Positions 22,771 through 35,260 of a stretch of 64,000 nucleotides of DNA are shown piece after piece; the first letter of the stretch is position 1; every line of letters begins with the position of its first letter. The notes below the pieces were generated by a model. That model did not search any database. It worked only from the letters and a program-made list of their open reading frames with translations, and was not told the DNA's origin. The position numbers were made by a program, and so were the translations under genes. Location: assembly GCA_964017235.1 (NCBI GenBank), contig OZ024933.1:91603432-91667431 (forward strand), in the 5' to 3' direction. The DNA comes from Sabellastarte sp. h YS-2021. Lineage: Eukaryota; Annelida; Polychaeta; Sabellida; Sabellidae.

Positions 22771-24225
22771 TCTGTAAAACTATGAAAACTGTCCAGATTC
22801 CCTTAAAATTCTTGAACTGGCTCTAAATATACTTTGTTTTTTTTCTCAAATGCTAAATTGGGATCTGCATGTAATAGATCTGTGGTTCTCACTAGTAGAT
22901 TTTACAATTTTTTTAGCACTGACTGCCTATGTTGAACAGCAGTGTATACAATGTATTCTAAAAGAAAGTGGAAATTGCTACGGGTCAGAATCAAGTTGAG
23001 TTTTGTGTAAAAGTCATGTAAAATGTGTTCAAAGTGTTCTTATCTGTAACATTTTTTCTTAACTTTAACTGCTTATTATCACCCAATTTCTTTCTTTTGG
23101 GTAACAAGTCTTGAAAAGAGAATAATATATTCTCAAGTTTAAAAATATTTTCTCTTTCATTCCACAATTTTGTTCCTGCTGGAAAGAAGGAATTTTGATG
23201 TCATTTTACTTTAATTGTAAGTGCTTTTATATCACATCTAGTCTCTTTTCAGCATTCATAGATATATTTTGCATGTCTATTCTCAAGCCAGATACCAATG
23301 TGTTTACGGTATGTTGTGTAACCTCAACTCTTGGTCTATTAGGAAGGTATAGTCTAGAATGTGCCGTTTTGTTGTGCTTGATTCTGTTTTTGAAGGATTA
23401 AGAGTGGCAAGCCAGTCCAGAGAAACCATTTCTGTGTAATTTTAAGTAGGTGCTTCTTTTAACTTTCTTTAACTTCGGTGCTTCTTGTTTTAGATTGTCA
23501 ACTTCACCTTCAATATATAGATGTGTATTGTCTGCATTTAGTCCTGAATTACAGTTTGTAACAATATGAGTTATATGTGGTAGTCTGACTTTATACCAGA
23601 TTCCTCCATGATTACTCAACTTCTTGAACTTTATAACAACTTGGGCACTGCAGTATCTCAGAATAAAGAAATCCATATTGTTTTTCTAAACATATCAGAA
23701 CTTTTTGTCAAGAGTTTGCCATGAGGGTTTAATGTTTTAGCTTTAAATATGGGGTGTAGGGATGGGCAGGGAGGCAAAAATTTAGCTTCTCAGTATATTT
23801 TTCCCAGAATGAAACAGAGGCAGGAATATGCTTATGGGGGGGGGGGGGGAGTTATATTGAGTGATACAAAGTAGTGTCTGATTACTAGTAACGAAGGTCA
23901 CCGGTCAGTGACTGAACTACCTTCTGCAGGTGAGGTTGCTGCAGTCCCAATCCCAATCAGTTGGAGGAAAGTCAAGATGACAGCTAGTAAACCAGAAAAG
24001 TTTTATTGATTTTTGAAAATAAAAATTTAGCATCCCAATAAATTGAAAAATCAAAATGTGTTAAAAGGAAGGGGGAAAAAGTAAAAGTATGCTGTTGAAA
24101 ATATCCTCAGAGAGCTAGATTCCTTGCTTGTGGTTTCCATGACCTTCCAGTCCATTCAAAAGCTCTAGAATGAATAATTAAAGGAGATAAAAGCCAGAAA
24201 CACAAAATCTGTGATTTTATGACCC
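22771..24225. other. Intergenic region, no gene recognised
   Basis: AT-rich. It contains a G14 tract at 23836-23849. The short ORFs at 23195-23401 (+) and 23398-23676 (-) have no recognisable motif. Confidence 0.5.
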
Positions 24226-24740
24226 CGGTAACGGTAAACGTAAGGTGTAGGAAGTTGATACTTGGTAGGGACATTGGTTAGGAGGTTTAGGTTTGCTTCG
24301 TCATGGTGTGACCTTCATTTGACCTTTGACCTATAAAATCTTGTCCTGGCCATATCTCAGAAACTGTAAGGTGCAGAAAGTGGATACTTGACAGGGATAT
24401 TGGTGGGGGATTGTAGGTGTGCAATGTCATTGTGTGACCTTGATTTGACCTTTGACCTCGCCGTAGTGACCTTGAATTTTAAAATCTTGTCCAGGCTATA
24501 TCTTGGAAAGGGTAAGGTGTAGCAAGTTGATACTTAGTAGGGACATTGGTTAGGTGTGTAGGTGTGCATCATCATGCTGTGACCTTGATTTGACCTTTGA
24601 CCTTGCCGTAGTGACCTTGACCTATAAAATCTTGCTATTTCTTGGATTCCATAAGGTGTACAAGGTAGGGACATGGTTAGGGGGTGTATGTAAATGTATG
24701 TGTGCATCATGGTGTGACCTTTTTGCTCTACATGGGTGCA
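24226..24740. repeat. Pearl-like 146-bp tandem units, partial array without leader or tail
   Basis: Unit anchors at 24244, 24370, 24516 and 24655. One unit lacks about 20 bp (spacing 126). Neither the palindromic leader nor the tail domain is present, so this is a fragment of a composite repeat. Confidence 0.8.
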
Positions 24741-25110
24741 TGCAGTATCACTTCTATAGCATGGGCAACATACACACATTCTTTGCTGACCCTTTCTTTT
24801 GCTTCTCCCCACACCTGCAACCTTTTCTGCTGCTGTGCGGCTCTGTGCCTGTTAGGGGGTCGTGCAAAGGGGCCACCCACAGGGGGAGCTGTGTATCTCT
24901 GAGGTGCCACATTTGCAGGATGCCTTCACACTGTCGTACACCCACAACAAGCATCCTCTCCGTTTCACACTGTCGAACTATGACTGCGAATGGTGTTACC
25001 TCATCCAATCCATTCATAAAGAAGAGCCTTATCCTATGCATGGTGCACATGCGTGCCAGGCAAGCATATGACACATTGTCTATTGTGTCTGCCGCACAAC
25101 CTTCACCTTC

Positions 25111-26462
25111 TCAAGCATCCTGGCACTGTTCGTGGACAAATAAGCATATATTCACAATTTCTGTGACTTTTTCAAAATTATACTTTCTTAGGTTCCTATC
25201 AATGTCACAATCACACTTGATAATTTCCTGAAACTGCTTTCTTCCATCCACAGTACTTACTGCAAAACAGTTTTCATCCACCCTTCTCCTCAGGCTTGAA
25301 ACGGCCTTGTAGGACTGTTCAAGGTGATGAATCCTATCATGCAATGTGGTAATTTCACTCTCTTCTGCAGGAAACAAGTGTGCGGGTGTGTTTCCATCTG
25401 CTTGTATTTTCTTCAACATTCTACCTCGTTTACACATTATGAGGGGGGAGTTGAAGGTTTCCATTTCATGGATCACAACTGGTTTATATTTACCCTTCTG
25501 CAGCTTCCTTTGGTTTCAACGGTAAAGGATGGTATCCAGAATGGCATTGGCACTCTCAGGACCTATGCGAGACACATGTAGTGCTGAATTGTTTAACAAA
25601 CGATGGAGTCGCTCATTCCGGTTTGTCCCATATCCTACTGGGATAGCACTTAGGCACTCCTTGCTGATGTGCAATTTTAATCTTTTCAGTGCATCAACAG
25701 TTTCCTGCGGCAGCAAGGGGTGGTTGGCACTGCCCCATTTATTCATAAACGTCTCAACATTATGCAAAATGTCAGCAGATGCTGCGGTTTCCTGCATACG
25801 CACACTCCCTGTGTCTCCTTGTCTCCTGAAAAGCTGCGATATCTCGTGCATCATTTCCTTCCTGCACTCAATACTCTTAGGCAGTGTGTTTGTTATACAG
25901 GCCACTGCATAATACAGATCAAGCTTGACATCAATTCCCATGGGGGCAAAGGTCTCGGCCAACTTCTTTTTCCAAGAACAGCAGTTATCTATTACCACAG
26001 TGATGTGGTCAACATCTCGATTCTGTAAACGTTCCTTTAAACTGCATAATATCCTGCACATTATCATAGGATGTGGATTTCGTGAACTTGTAATCCATAA
26101 CACGGCCATTCTCATTTAGCATCAAAAAGAAATTGTCATAGAGTGATACCCATACACCATCTTCACGTTCATAGCCAATGTTGCTGGACATTTTGAAGGT
26201 GTGATCCATGCTTACCATGTCACCTATAATATTGCTCATGTCACTCCTATATACCTCTCTCTTGCTTGAGTAGTCCACCAGGAAAATGTTGCGAAAAAAG
26301 TTGTTACTTGGCCAAAGCCACCCCAGCACATTCTCGACATCGCTGTAAGGTGCAGGTATACCATACATTAATTTTGCAGTGGTAAGATCTTGCTGCATCT
26401 GGTTGGCTGTCAGATCTGCTAATGATTCTTCTAATTCCTGGAAGTGACACCCCTCCATCATT
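25111..26462 (-). pseudogene. DDE-transposase-like gene, catalytic exon (broken)
   Basis: Minus-strand exon after an acceptor ttttacag-type site. It begins MMEGCHFQELEESLADLTAN. It holds DMVSMDHTFKMSSNIGY (first catalytic Asp candidate), VWVSLYDNFFLMLNENGRVM, then VVIDNCCSWKKKL (second Asp), KLDLYYAVACI and GYGTNRNERLHRLLNN (Glu candidate). This D-D-E spacing and the DHTFK/DNCC/NERLH signatures fit a family of animal transposase-like proteins that I recognise by pattern but cannot name. Breaks: a frameshift near 26045 and an in-frame TGA at 25516-25518, after which the same frame continues to 25111 with a helical, Lys-rich tail (EISQLFRR upstream; LEQSYKAVSSLRRRVDENCF downstream). Not functional as it stands. 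Confidence 0.75.
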
Positions 26463-27685
26463 CTGTAAATACACCAAAAATAATTGAATATCTATCACTT
26501 TACCCGCATGGTAAGGCATTGGGGACCATCGATGCACATTTCCGTGAAAGTAATGAGTTTCATTGGGTATGAGGGTAGTGGATAAGTGCAGGTCTTTCTT
26601 GCAAAAAAATTTATGATTCCAGCTTTGAAATTGCAAATAGTGCACATGTACACAACCATAGATTTCACCCAGAAACCACATCACTTCTCTGCATTCCTGT
26701 CACTTTTATGGGTGTCTAACTAATCTTATATGGTTAAGGTCCCTTCTCCCAATTTAATGATTTGTGCACTGCTTCCAGGGCAACTAAATGCGACTTCAAC
26801 CATAAATGCAACAAAAAACACTAAGCACAAGCTCTTAAAAGGATGAAATGTCTTGCTTGCATTCTAATACTATGAACCTTCTATACAACAATACAGTATC
26901 TATGAAATACTTATCTCTCTATGTACATGTAATCAACTGTTGAAGATTATGAAGCTATGTGCTTCAGAGGAGGAATATCTATAGTGGGTAAGCCCTTTAT
27001 TCACTGCACAGATCCAAGTGGACCAGAGAAAAGGCCCCTATCGTCATTGCCTTAGGAAAGTCCTGATTGCTATACTGAAAGTCGAGAGGACATATTTCAT
27101 GCCATATGTCGGATTAACAATTTAAAGTGCAATTCCCCCAAAATGTTTCTTTTCTTCATCTCCAGGAAAACCTTTCAGTGAAGCGATCTGTTAGAAGACA
27201 CAGTATGTCTCCGGCCCTTGCACTTTCTCAGGATAAGTTCTACATGCAGATGTAGTATTTAATATCTTCTTTCTTTGACAAAAAGCCTGACCTTTTCAAC
27301 AAATGATCATATATGTATGCAGGAGATATTTAGAGTTCAACTAATATTACAAATCAGGGGCCAAGTAACCTGGTTTGCGTGTTGTTTCTTAAACTTTACA
27401 GTACACAAATATGGAATTGCCCCCCTTTCTCCCCATTTCTGCAATACAGGGTTTCATGTTTTACTTTTATGTTAATCAAAGCTGACAAACGGCAAACGTC
27501 TCACTTCGCTTATAAATTTAGCAGTACACATTATTTGTAAAACTGGTACCAATAACTCTGTGGTATCTACCACTGTTCAAGTACACACGCTGTTGGGCCT
27601 ACCTGTTATCAGCCATTGATACCTAAGATGGGTCTTACTGGGCTTATGTTATTCTTACATCACTATGCTGTATGAAGTTGTTTAC

Positions 27686-27810
27686 CTTGTTGTGATCATG
27701 GTTCGAAGTGCTTGAGTGGTACCTCCTCTCTTGGTCAAAAAACAGAATGTATTCCACCTTCATCTGGTGCAAAATCCGTTCATCACTGGCAATAAGTTTG
27801 TGGCTCATGT
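27686..27810 (-). pseudogene. DDE-transposase-like gene, upstream exon
   Basis: Bounded by an acceptor ending gcagag and the donor gtaaac. It encodes MSHKLIASDERILHQMKVEY followed by ILFFDQERRYHSSTSNHDHN and K. Its first codon is completed by the last base of the exon ending at 35261, giving YYVC-HD-MSHKLIASDERIL. This reads like the Cys-His, small-motif, 'lia.D..il' stretch that precedes the catalytic part in this family. The joint to the catalytic exon at 26462 is out of phase by one base, so an indel or an unseen small exon is implied. Confidence 0.62.
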
Positions 27811-28929
27811 CTCTGCAACCAGGTAACCCTTCGAGACAATTACACAAATTTACTTCATCCTTCTTCTTTTAAGAACAACTGTCATTACTGCTACCCCCTC
27901 ATTTCACTTAAATATGAACCTTTACCTTTTAGCATCAACAGGGTTAATGTTTGTCAAGGCAACAATACTAACTGCAAGACCCTAACATGATGGCTTATCT
28001 CAGTGCATGGTCATTCTGGGTAGCAATGTTTTTGTGAATACCCACACTATCACACAAACTCCTCAACACTTACCACATCATACGGTGCATCATACAATAT
28101 CACCATGATCATTGAACTGCTTACACTTTCCCATTCCACGTGCAACTATGTTCACAGGATTTTATAACACGCCTACGCTAAGTAGCACATTTCAAATATT
28201 AACCTGACTATAAAGTTGATCCCAAATTCGACTTCTGAAAAAAAATCAGTATCTTCGAATTTCTTCGATGTAACTTTGCAAAATGCCTTTGGGCATGGCC
28301 CTTGTGGGTACACATGAACCTCCCCCTTCTCCCCGAGAGGTTAAAACAGCCCAGGCTCGATCATTCCATGAAACCAGAGATAGGGGAAATCGTGAGTGCG
28401 ATTTCACTTACCATTAGGAACAGTGTTTCAGCGAACATTTACAGCATTTCCTTCACAAAATGCTGTTGTTCCACATTAAATGTTACAAACATATTGGGTT
28501 GTAAAAGGAACATGGCAATGGTGTGTGTCATGCACTTTTGTATTAACCTGATTTCACCTTCCCTTTATCCTGTAATGAGACACCTACTGTTACACATTCA
28601 TGGGAAACAAGTGCCAATTGCAAAGACTTTTCATACACTCATGGAACAGCTCCCATTGCAGCTTCAGTAGAAAATAACCAACCTCACTGAAACACTACAG
28701 GCATTGTCTCACATCTACACTTCTGCCTTGGCCTTGTATGGAAAGAACAACTTTTTTATCAATACCTCATAGAGGATTTTCTTTTCAACAGCTTTCTCCT
28801 TTTTGGACCCTCTTCAAAACTAGACCAACAGCACTGAGGAAGTGCAGACCTGCCCCACACGTCCTGACCTGCGCAACATGCTCAAATGGACGGACGCACA
28901 AATCCAGGCATTGTCTTTTACATTTCCGC

Positions 28930-29215
28930 TGACTTGTGTGTCAGCTGCTATAATGTCATCAATCTGTGGTGTGTCTGTACGTCTATGTGTACGCATTAAC
29001 TACTACTTCTCTGTAACAAGACATATGCTATTTCTTTTAAGAGATACCTTAACCATGGAGGATGAAAATTTCTTCAACACATCCAGATCTGTTTGCTTTT
29101 TTACAACTGAACCTGTGACAAACACTTTTTTGGGCATTTCCTGAATGACTATTTGAGGGATTTGTTTGGAATCTTCCATATATAGTATGGCAATGGCATA
29201 TTTTCCCCGGTGAGT
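28930..29215. repeat. Dispersed repeat, copy also at 63737-64000
   Basis: Shares with the window's right edge gactt.tgt.agtcagctg, attatgtcatca, tctgtggtgtgtccgtacgt-like text, gacatgctatttttt-type text and agataccttaaccatggagg (agataccttatctatcgagg at the right edge), then gatgaaaattt and tctgtttgc. A fragment of its 3' part (cacccccaccaaaattt...ttgactattgcagggattt) also lies near 30130-30210. Confidence 0.65.
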
Positions 29216-30609
29216 ATCAAGCCCAGATCTTTCTTTGTCATTTCTTTATTAATGTTTCAAGTATTACTTTTGGTATCAAAAACATTTTTCATTACACAAT
29301 GTACTCATGTATATCGTACTGTATGGATGTGATAAAGTTATAGTATTTGAATATCACACAGTCAGAAGGTCCTCATGTCATAGTGCATGTATCTCACAAA
29401 GTCATAATGTCTTCAGGTCATAATGCCTGTATGTGGTCATGTCATAATGTCCTCATAATTATTAGTATTACTATAAGCATTGATACGACAATACACTTTA
29501 CAATACAATGTGTTCAGCTGTTTTGAAAATTTTCTGGGATTTATACAAGGACAGAACAAACACTTGAACATAAACTTGAACATGTGCGATCAACAAAAAT
29601 CAAACATATACAAGAAACAATAACATGCATACACATTCTGCAATAACTTTCTACTCAAAGCTGAACTTTTAATCTTGTAATGACTTACAAATCTCAGTAC
29701 TAACTATTAGCACTATTTCCATAATGTCTTAATGTCCTCAAGTTCATTATACTGTTTGGAGTCAGGGAGTCACATCTGGTTGGTTTAAGGCAATTATACA
29801 GAAATACAAATTTACACAAATGTATACCAAGTCCTCATCTTTGCTGTGACTACAAAAGGAATTGTCTAGAATCTCGCGTATTAGTAGTATTAATACATTT
29901 TTTCTGGAAATATCAGGCCAACGGATTCCTTAATTGATTGTATCGCAAAATAAAAGTACAAATTCAATGTTTGCAAATTTATGTGGCCACCTTGCAAGTC
30001 AGCAAATATAGATCAAAATCCCAATTATTTGGGAAACCATAAGTTACTTTCCAAAGAATTCTTACCAATAAGGCATGAACAGTTGTTCAAGACTTCCACA
30101 TATGTTAGTCTCTTCTCCAGAGCCTTTGAAATGAGGCCCACCCCCACCCAAAATTTCTATATTTTTAACATTTTTTACCATATCCTCATTGACTATTGCA
30201 GGGATTTCTCTGACTTTTTGTAGGTATGTAGTGGAACACTAGTAGATTCTCCTGCTTCAGTATCAGGCCCCGATCTATCGGGCCCCGATCGTGCTTATTT
30301 GGTAATGAATTTGTACAATATTTTTTCGTGTTAAATTCCATAAAATCAGACACTTTGTCACCATTTATATGGTGACTTTTGCATGAATTTCTCTTTAATC
30401 GTGCACATATACAGACGATCACTATTACAATTTCTCTTACCACCTGACCCAGGTGTCTTTTATTCATTTTTAATGATTTTTTAGAATAAGTTTCATGTGT
30501 TCAAATTATTGACAGAATGCAGTGACTCACCAATTTCTAAGTCACTACTATAGGGATTTCATTTTCTTAAATCGTGCATACACATATACACATGTATGTA
30601 TAACTCAGG

Positions 30610-30745
30610 CTCAAGTTGACATGTTGTGCAAGTTGCAACTTGTACAATCTGCTTGTACAAGTTACAACTGGTATGGGTTGACTTCCACAAGTTACAACTT
30701 GTGCACGTTTAGGTCCTGTTCAAGTTACAACTTGTACAGGCTCCA
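30610..30745. repeat. Cluster of TACAAGTTACAACTTGTA-type palindromic motifs
   Basis: Four to five close variants of caagttacaacttgtac, spaced 20-40 bp. Related clusters are at 31758-31860, 52063-52255 and 53460-53560. Confidence 0.8.
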
Positions 30746-31757
30746 AATGTTATCATGAAACAATGTCTTCTTATGCAATAAAAAGAAACAATTACGGTGT
30801 TTGATCTTCATTACTGGGAATTACTTCATGAAAGCAAAATATGTGGTTTCATTTTAAACATTGGAGTTTCTTACTTTACGCTCTGACTTCTAACTAGCAA
30901 AATTAAATTTGAAGAAATATTCCACTTAAAACACATATTGATATGTAACTTTTACTAAAGTAACATACTCTTCGTACATCATATTTCATGTCACAATTCA
31001 TACTCCATCTTTTTACCAACAGAGGGATGATCAAATGACATTTTCTCCTTCAAGAATACTCGTATACATGTTTCACATTCCCTCCTTATTTTGAACCTAT
31101 ACATGTAGTTCTTTTAAGTCTTGTACATCAGACTTTCTTAATGAAGTGCATATATTATTTGAAGTTTTCCCCACCACCCCCACACCAACCCCCTCCTTTC
31201 ATACTTCCCACAACCCTGTCTTGTATGTTACACAATTGCCTTAAAAACAAACCCATACATCCCACTATATTATTATCCCACCATATGAAGCCACATCGGG
31301 TGAATTGCATGTTTTACGAGAAATCTTTCAAGTACTAATTCCTTCTACATTTGCATTTGCACCACGCTACATTTTCATTCTTAAAAAAACCTGTTTTACA
31401 ACAACATTCTTAAACCATAACATACTGTACCTTTGCTTTGGTGCATAGAAGAAAGAACTGTTCATACAAATGTCAAACTGACAAAATAATAACGTAAATT
31501 GAATATTCATAGTTGATCACTGTCAAATCTAGGTTTGGGTGTCAACTAACGTGATGCCAGTTGATATTTATTCACATCAATATCTTAATAAATTGTATTT
31601 CATGTGACTATTACTGTCAGCAATTGTCCAAACTTTCTCTAAAGTTTCTGTTAATATCTCATTGATAAGTTTGACACAACATCTTATTCATTTAGGTATT
31701 GATATATGCATACAAATACAAAACATTTAAATCTTTTGTAACTTTCAGCTACGGTTA

Positions 31758-31860
31758 CTCCAACTTGTACAACACCCTGGTACAAGTTGAGTTCTTTCAT
31801 GCTGCAATTTTGTACAACTTGTAACTCGTACAACATCTCTAAATCTCATCTTGTACATTA
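31758..31860. repeat. Second cluster of acaacttgtac/gtacaagtt motifs
   Basis: Contains ccaacttgtacaacacc, ggtacaagttgag, ttgtacaacttgtaactcgt and cttgtacattac. Same motif family as 30610-30745. Confidence 0.75.
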
Positions 31861-31999
31861 CATATTGCACACAGATTGCCTGTAACATACATATAGTAGA
31901 CCAGTAGTAAGTATCAGCTGCACATTTTGCCAACTGAATTTTTGATCAATTTATATTTTGTCATGTGACAATGCTTGAGATTACACACTTCATTGGTTT

Positions 32000-32136
32000 T
32001 TTACCCCACAGCCCTTAAGGGCTGTCGGGGTATTGTTTTCACCCATGGTGTCCGGATGGGCGGGCGGGTGGTTGGGTGGGCAGCGGGAAAAAGTTTGTCC
32101 GGGCTGTATCTCAGAAATCGTAAGGTGTAGGAAGTT
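32000..32136. mobile_element. Pearl/HINE-like repeat, left part (interrupted by LINE)
   Basis: Leader ttaccc, the palindrome acagcccttaagggctgt (32008-32025), ggggtattgttttcaccc and the start of the first 146-bp unit up to aaggtgtaggaagtt, where the LINE begins. The unit resumes at 34324. Confidence 0.8.
32122..32134. repeat. Target-site duplication, left copy (Tx1/L1-type LINE)
   Basis: aaggtgtaggaag here and at 34324-34336. The sequence belongs to the pearl-like unit, so only the position at both LINE edges, and the clean continuation of the unit afterwards, show it to be a duplication. Confidence 0.75.
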
Positions 32137-34323
32137 AAATGGTCTTTATTGTGGCAGTGTCTCACCCACTTCAATTTTTGAGAAAAATTCATCACTTGGA
32201 TCAAAATACTATATCAAAATATAAAATCTTGTGTTGGAAACAATGGCTATTACACAGAATCATTTGATGTATCAAGGTCTGTCAGACAAGGATGTCCCAT
32301 ATCTGCCTTATTATTCATACTAGTAGCCGAACTTGTTGCCATAAGTATTCGAAGTAATACAGATATAAAGGGCATCAGTCTAATGAAAAGAGAGTTCAAG
32401 ATAGCTCAACTGGCAGATGATACTACCCTCTTTTTGGCAGATCTTCAGTCAGTCCAACGATCTATCTCCCTTTTTGAAAGATTCTCCTTAGTCTCTGGCT
32501 TAAAAGTAAATTTAGAGAAATCTGAAATCATTCCAATTGGTTTAACTTCAACAACTGATTCTAACAGGGGATATGATATACTTAAATACAACAAAGGCCC
32601 ATTTAAAACCCTGGGTATTTGGTTCTCGTATGATAAAAATGAATCTGTAAAATTAAATTTTCAAGAAAGTCTCAATAAAATGAAAGTGCTAACTAATATA
32701 TGGTCTTCAAGAAATTTGTCATTAAAAGGCAAAGTAACGATTATAAAATCCTTAATTTTACCACAAGTATCTTTTTTATTTTCTGTTCTGTTCACACCAG
32801 ACCAAATATTAAATGAGATCAATAAAATTTTATTTTCATTTTTGTGGGGTAACAAAACAGCAAAAATTAAAAAGGACACGATCATAGGTAACATAAGTGA
32901 TGGAGGCTTGAAAATGCCTGACATAATTTCTGTTCATAAAACAGCTAAGATATCTTGGATAAAAACACTCTCAGATATGAGACAAAATAAGTGGAAAACC
33001 TTAATGTTAGATTTGTTGAACTTGAAATTTTCAAACCTAAACCATAAGCTACCATTAAATCAAACAAAGAATTGTAAATCTGCTTTTCATAAACTGGTGC
33101 TAGAAAACTGGATATACTTTAAAAATGTTGAACCAAGCTCAAAATGTGAAGTTCTTAATGAATATATTTTTAACTCTGCTTTCATACAAACAGATGGAAG
33201 CAGTTTGACACCAAAGATGTTTGGTCTGTGTAATACCACTAAAAATTATGGCACAAAGATAATTGATATTATAAATATGGCAACAGGAAAAACACTAGAC
33301 AATACCAATTTAAATACTAAATTGGATTGGAATTTAAACTTTTTACAATATCTAAGATTAAGAAATATTCTGAACACTTCAACATTTTTGGCTAAAATTA
33401 CACGTCAAGATCAAACTACGATTGGTGAAAGTAATAGACTACCAGACAAAATATATGGACGAGTGAGAACAAAATTGCAAGAAATAACAGAAATAAAGCT
33501 GCAACAGATATATCAAGAATTAATTAGTAGAACTGTCAAACAACCAACATCCCAAAATACATGGTCAAATCTATTTACATTCCTGGAAAATCATTCATGG
33601 GAAGACAATTAGAAGTTATTAGTGAGCCATATTATCAAAGTTTTCAGTATAAAGTAATTCACAGAATTATAAACTGCAAAGAAAACTTACACAAGTGGAA
33701 ACTAACCGATAGTCCAAAGTGTGACTATTGCATGTCAATAGACACACTAGAACACCATTTATGTTACTGTAGCAGTAGTAAAGTTTTCTGGGAAAAAATG
33801 TCCCAAAAAATAAAAGACACTTTTGATATTAATATACATTTTACTGTTTGTGAAATTATGTTGGGGCTAAATTTATACCAAGACCCCCTATTTTACTGTA
33901 TCAACTACCTCATACTTATAGGTAAATGGTACATAAACAAAGTTAAAAATTGCAAAAAGGAAATTAACTTTACCGAATTTTTAATAATTTTAAAGTCTAA
34001 GCTACATGTTCTACACAATATATACAATAAGAAAAACGAGTTGAATACATCAGAGACACATTTTTGCACTTTGTATGGATTATTGTGAGTGCATTCCTGT
34101 ATACAAACTTGTCACAATGCATCAGAGTGTGTGTGTGTGTGTAGCGTCCACTTTTTGTGTGTGTGTGCATTGTCTTTTTTTGTGGCAAGTTGCGTGTATG
34201 AAAACAATAATAATATGTCTATTTTTTTTGTATGTGAAATTAATACGTACATATTAATTTTTTTCCATTGTTATACTATATACTCTATTGTAAATCATTA
34301 TAGCTATGAATAAAAAAAAAAGA
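32137..34323 (+). mobile_element. Tx1/L1-type LINE, 5'-truncated
   Basis: Begins inside the reverse transcriptase and ends with an A-rich tail (aataaaaaaaaaagaa). The first codons read W-S-L-L...THFNF, then an in-frame TGA, then FITWIKILYQNIKSCVGNNG and VRQGCPISALLFILVAE. Target-primed insertion is supported by 5' truncation, the A-rich tail and the flanking direct repeat. It interrupts a pearl-like unit and so is younger than that array. Confidence 0.9.
32240..34086 (+). pseudogene. Tx1/L1-type reverse transcriptase, C-terminal two thirds
   Basis: Contains the RT block SVRQGCPISALLF, the active site LADDTTLFL (ADD), VSGLKVNLEKSEIIPIG, LGIWFSYDKN, the SLKGKVTIIKSLILPQVSFL block and FLWGNKTAKIKKDTI, as in L1/Tx1 proteins. 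The first frame ends at 33612. A frameshift in that area is followed by EPYYQSFQYKVIHRIINCKE and a Cys/His cluster, PKCDYCMSIDTLEHHLCYC (about 33715-33775), the usual C-terminal zinc-like motif of this group, and ends at 34088. The upstream endonuclease and ORF1 are absent. Confidence 0.92.
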
Positions 34324-34990
34324 AAGGTGTAGGAAGCTGATACTTGGTAGGGACATTGGTTAGGTTGTGTAGGTGTGCAACGTCATGGTCTGACCTTGAT
34401 TTAACCTTGCCGTAGTGACCTTGAGTGTGAAAATCTTGTCCGGGCTATATCTCGGAAACCGTAAGGTGTAGGAAGTTGATACTTGGTAGGGACATTGGTT
34501 AGGGGGTGTAGGTGTGCAACATCATGGTCTGACCTTGATTTGACCTTTGACTTGCCATAGTGACCTTGACCTATAAAATCTTGTCCGGGCTATATCTTGG
34601 AAACCGTAAGGTGTAGGAAGTTGATACTTCATAGGGACATTGGTTAGGGGGTGTAGGTGTGCAACGTCATGGTCTGACCTTGATTTGACCTTTGACTTGC
34701 TGTAGTGACCTTGACCTATAAAATCTTGTCCGAGATATATCTCGGAAACCTTAAGGTGTAGGAAGTTGATACTTGGTAGGGGACATTGGTTAGGAGGTGT
34801 AGGTGTGCAACTTCATGGTCTGACCTTGATTTGACCTTTGACCTTGCTGTAGTGACCTTAACCTACAAAATCTTGTCCGGGCTATATCTCGGAAACTGTA
34901 AGGTGTAGGAAGTTGATACTTGGTAGGGACATGGTTAGGGGGTGTAGGTGTGCATCATGGTGTAACCTTGGTTTGACGTATAAAATCTTT
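34324..34990. mobile_element. Pearl/HINE-like repeat, right part after the LINE (~4.5 units)
   Basis: Starts with the duplicated target aaggtgtaggaag. Unit anchors are at 34325, 34465, 34610, 34755 and 34902, so the period is about 145 bp. The tail domain is missing. These units are closer to one another than in the other arrays, suggesting recent expansion. Confidence 0.82.
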
Positions 34991-35260
34991 ACCTGAAATA
35001 TGTGGCTGTTCGGCAAAAGGCCTCAACATTTAGGTCATTTCGCACAGTACCTGATATATTCAGCCATTACGGGAAATGCCTCATTACACACATTGCCTGT
35101 TACACATATAACACTAATTATTTTCTGAGCAGTCTTGCAAGGGGCTATGTGCATACCCTTGCAAGATAAACACATTTTACTTCGGTTACTTAACCCCACT
35201 ATGCATGCAGCTGCTCTTTCCTCAACAAGTGACCAGGTATTTTAACATTAAACTACTCAC
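34991..35260. other. Intron sequence before the upstream transposase-like exon
   Basis: No recognised feature. It ends, on the minus strand, at the donor gtgagt of the exon at 35261. Confidence 0.5.

Larger units (their letters stand above)
27813..31999. other. Large intron of the transposase-like gene, left part
   Basis: AT-rich. It contains a dispersed-repeat copy (28930-29215), short gtcataatgtcctca-type repeats at 29365-29455, and two clusters of TACAAGTTATAACTTGTA-like motifs (30610-30745, 31758-31860), listed separately. No exon with convincing coding content was found. Confidence 0.5.

Noticed and set aside
24534-25074. Overlapping frames with Cys-rich stretches downstream of the transposase-like catalytic exon
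   Set aside because: Frames shift repeatedly and overlap the pearl-like tandem units. I cannot tell a Cys-rich transposase tail from chance.
24554-25231. 225-codon + strand frame across the tandem array
   Set aside because: It starts in the repeat and runs antisense to the transposase-like tail; no protein motif.
26504-26696. Candidate extra exon of the transposase-like gene, with acceptor gtgacag and donor gtaaag and a single open frame
   Set aside because: Composition (many Cys, His, Phe, Tyr) does not look like the family, and it does not repair the phase between the neighbouring exons. It remains possible.
28302-28932. Two moderate + strand frames
   Set aside because: No conserved motif and they lie inside the intron of the minus-strand gene; probably chance.
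29340-29460. CRISPR-like spaced repeats (gtcataatgtcctca variants)
   Set aside because: Repeat units are too irregular, spacers are not constant, and the genome is eukaryotic.
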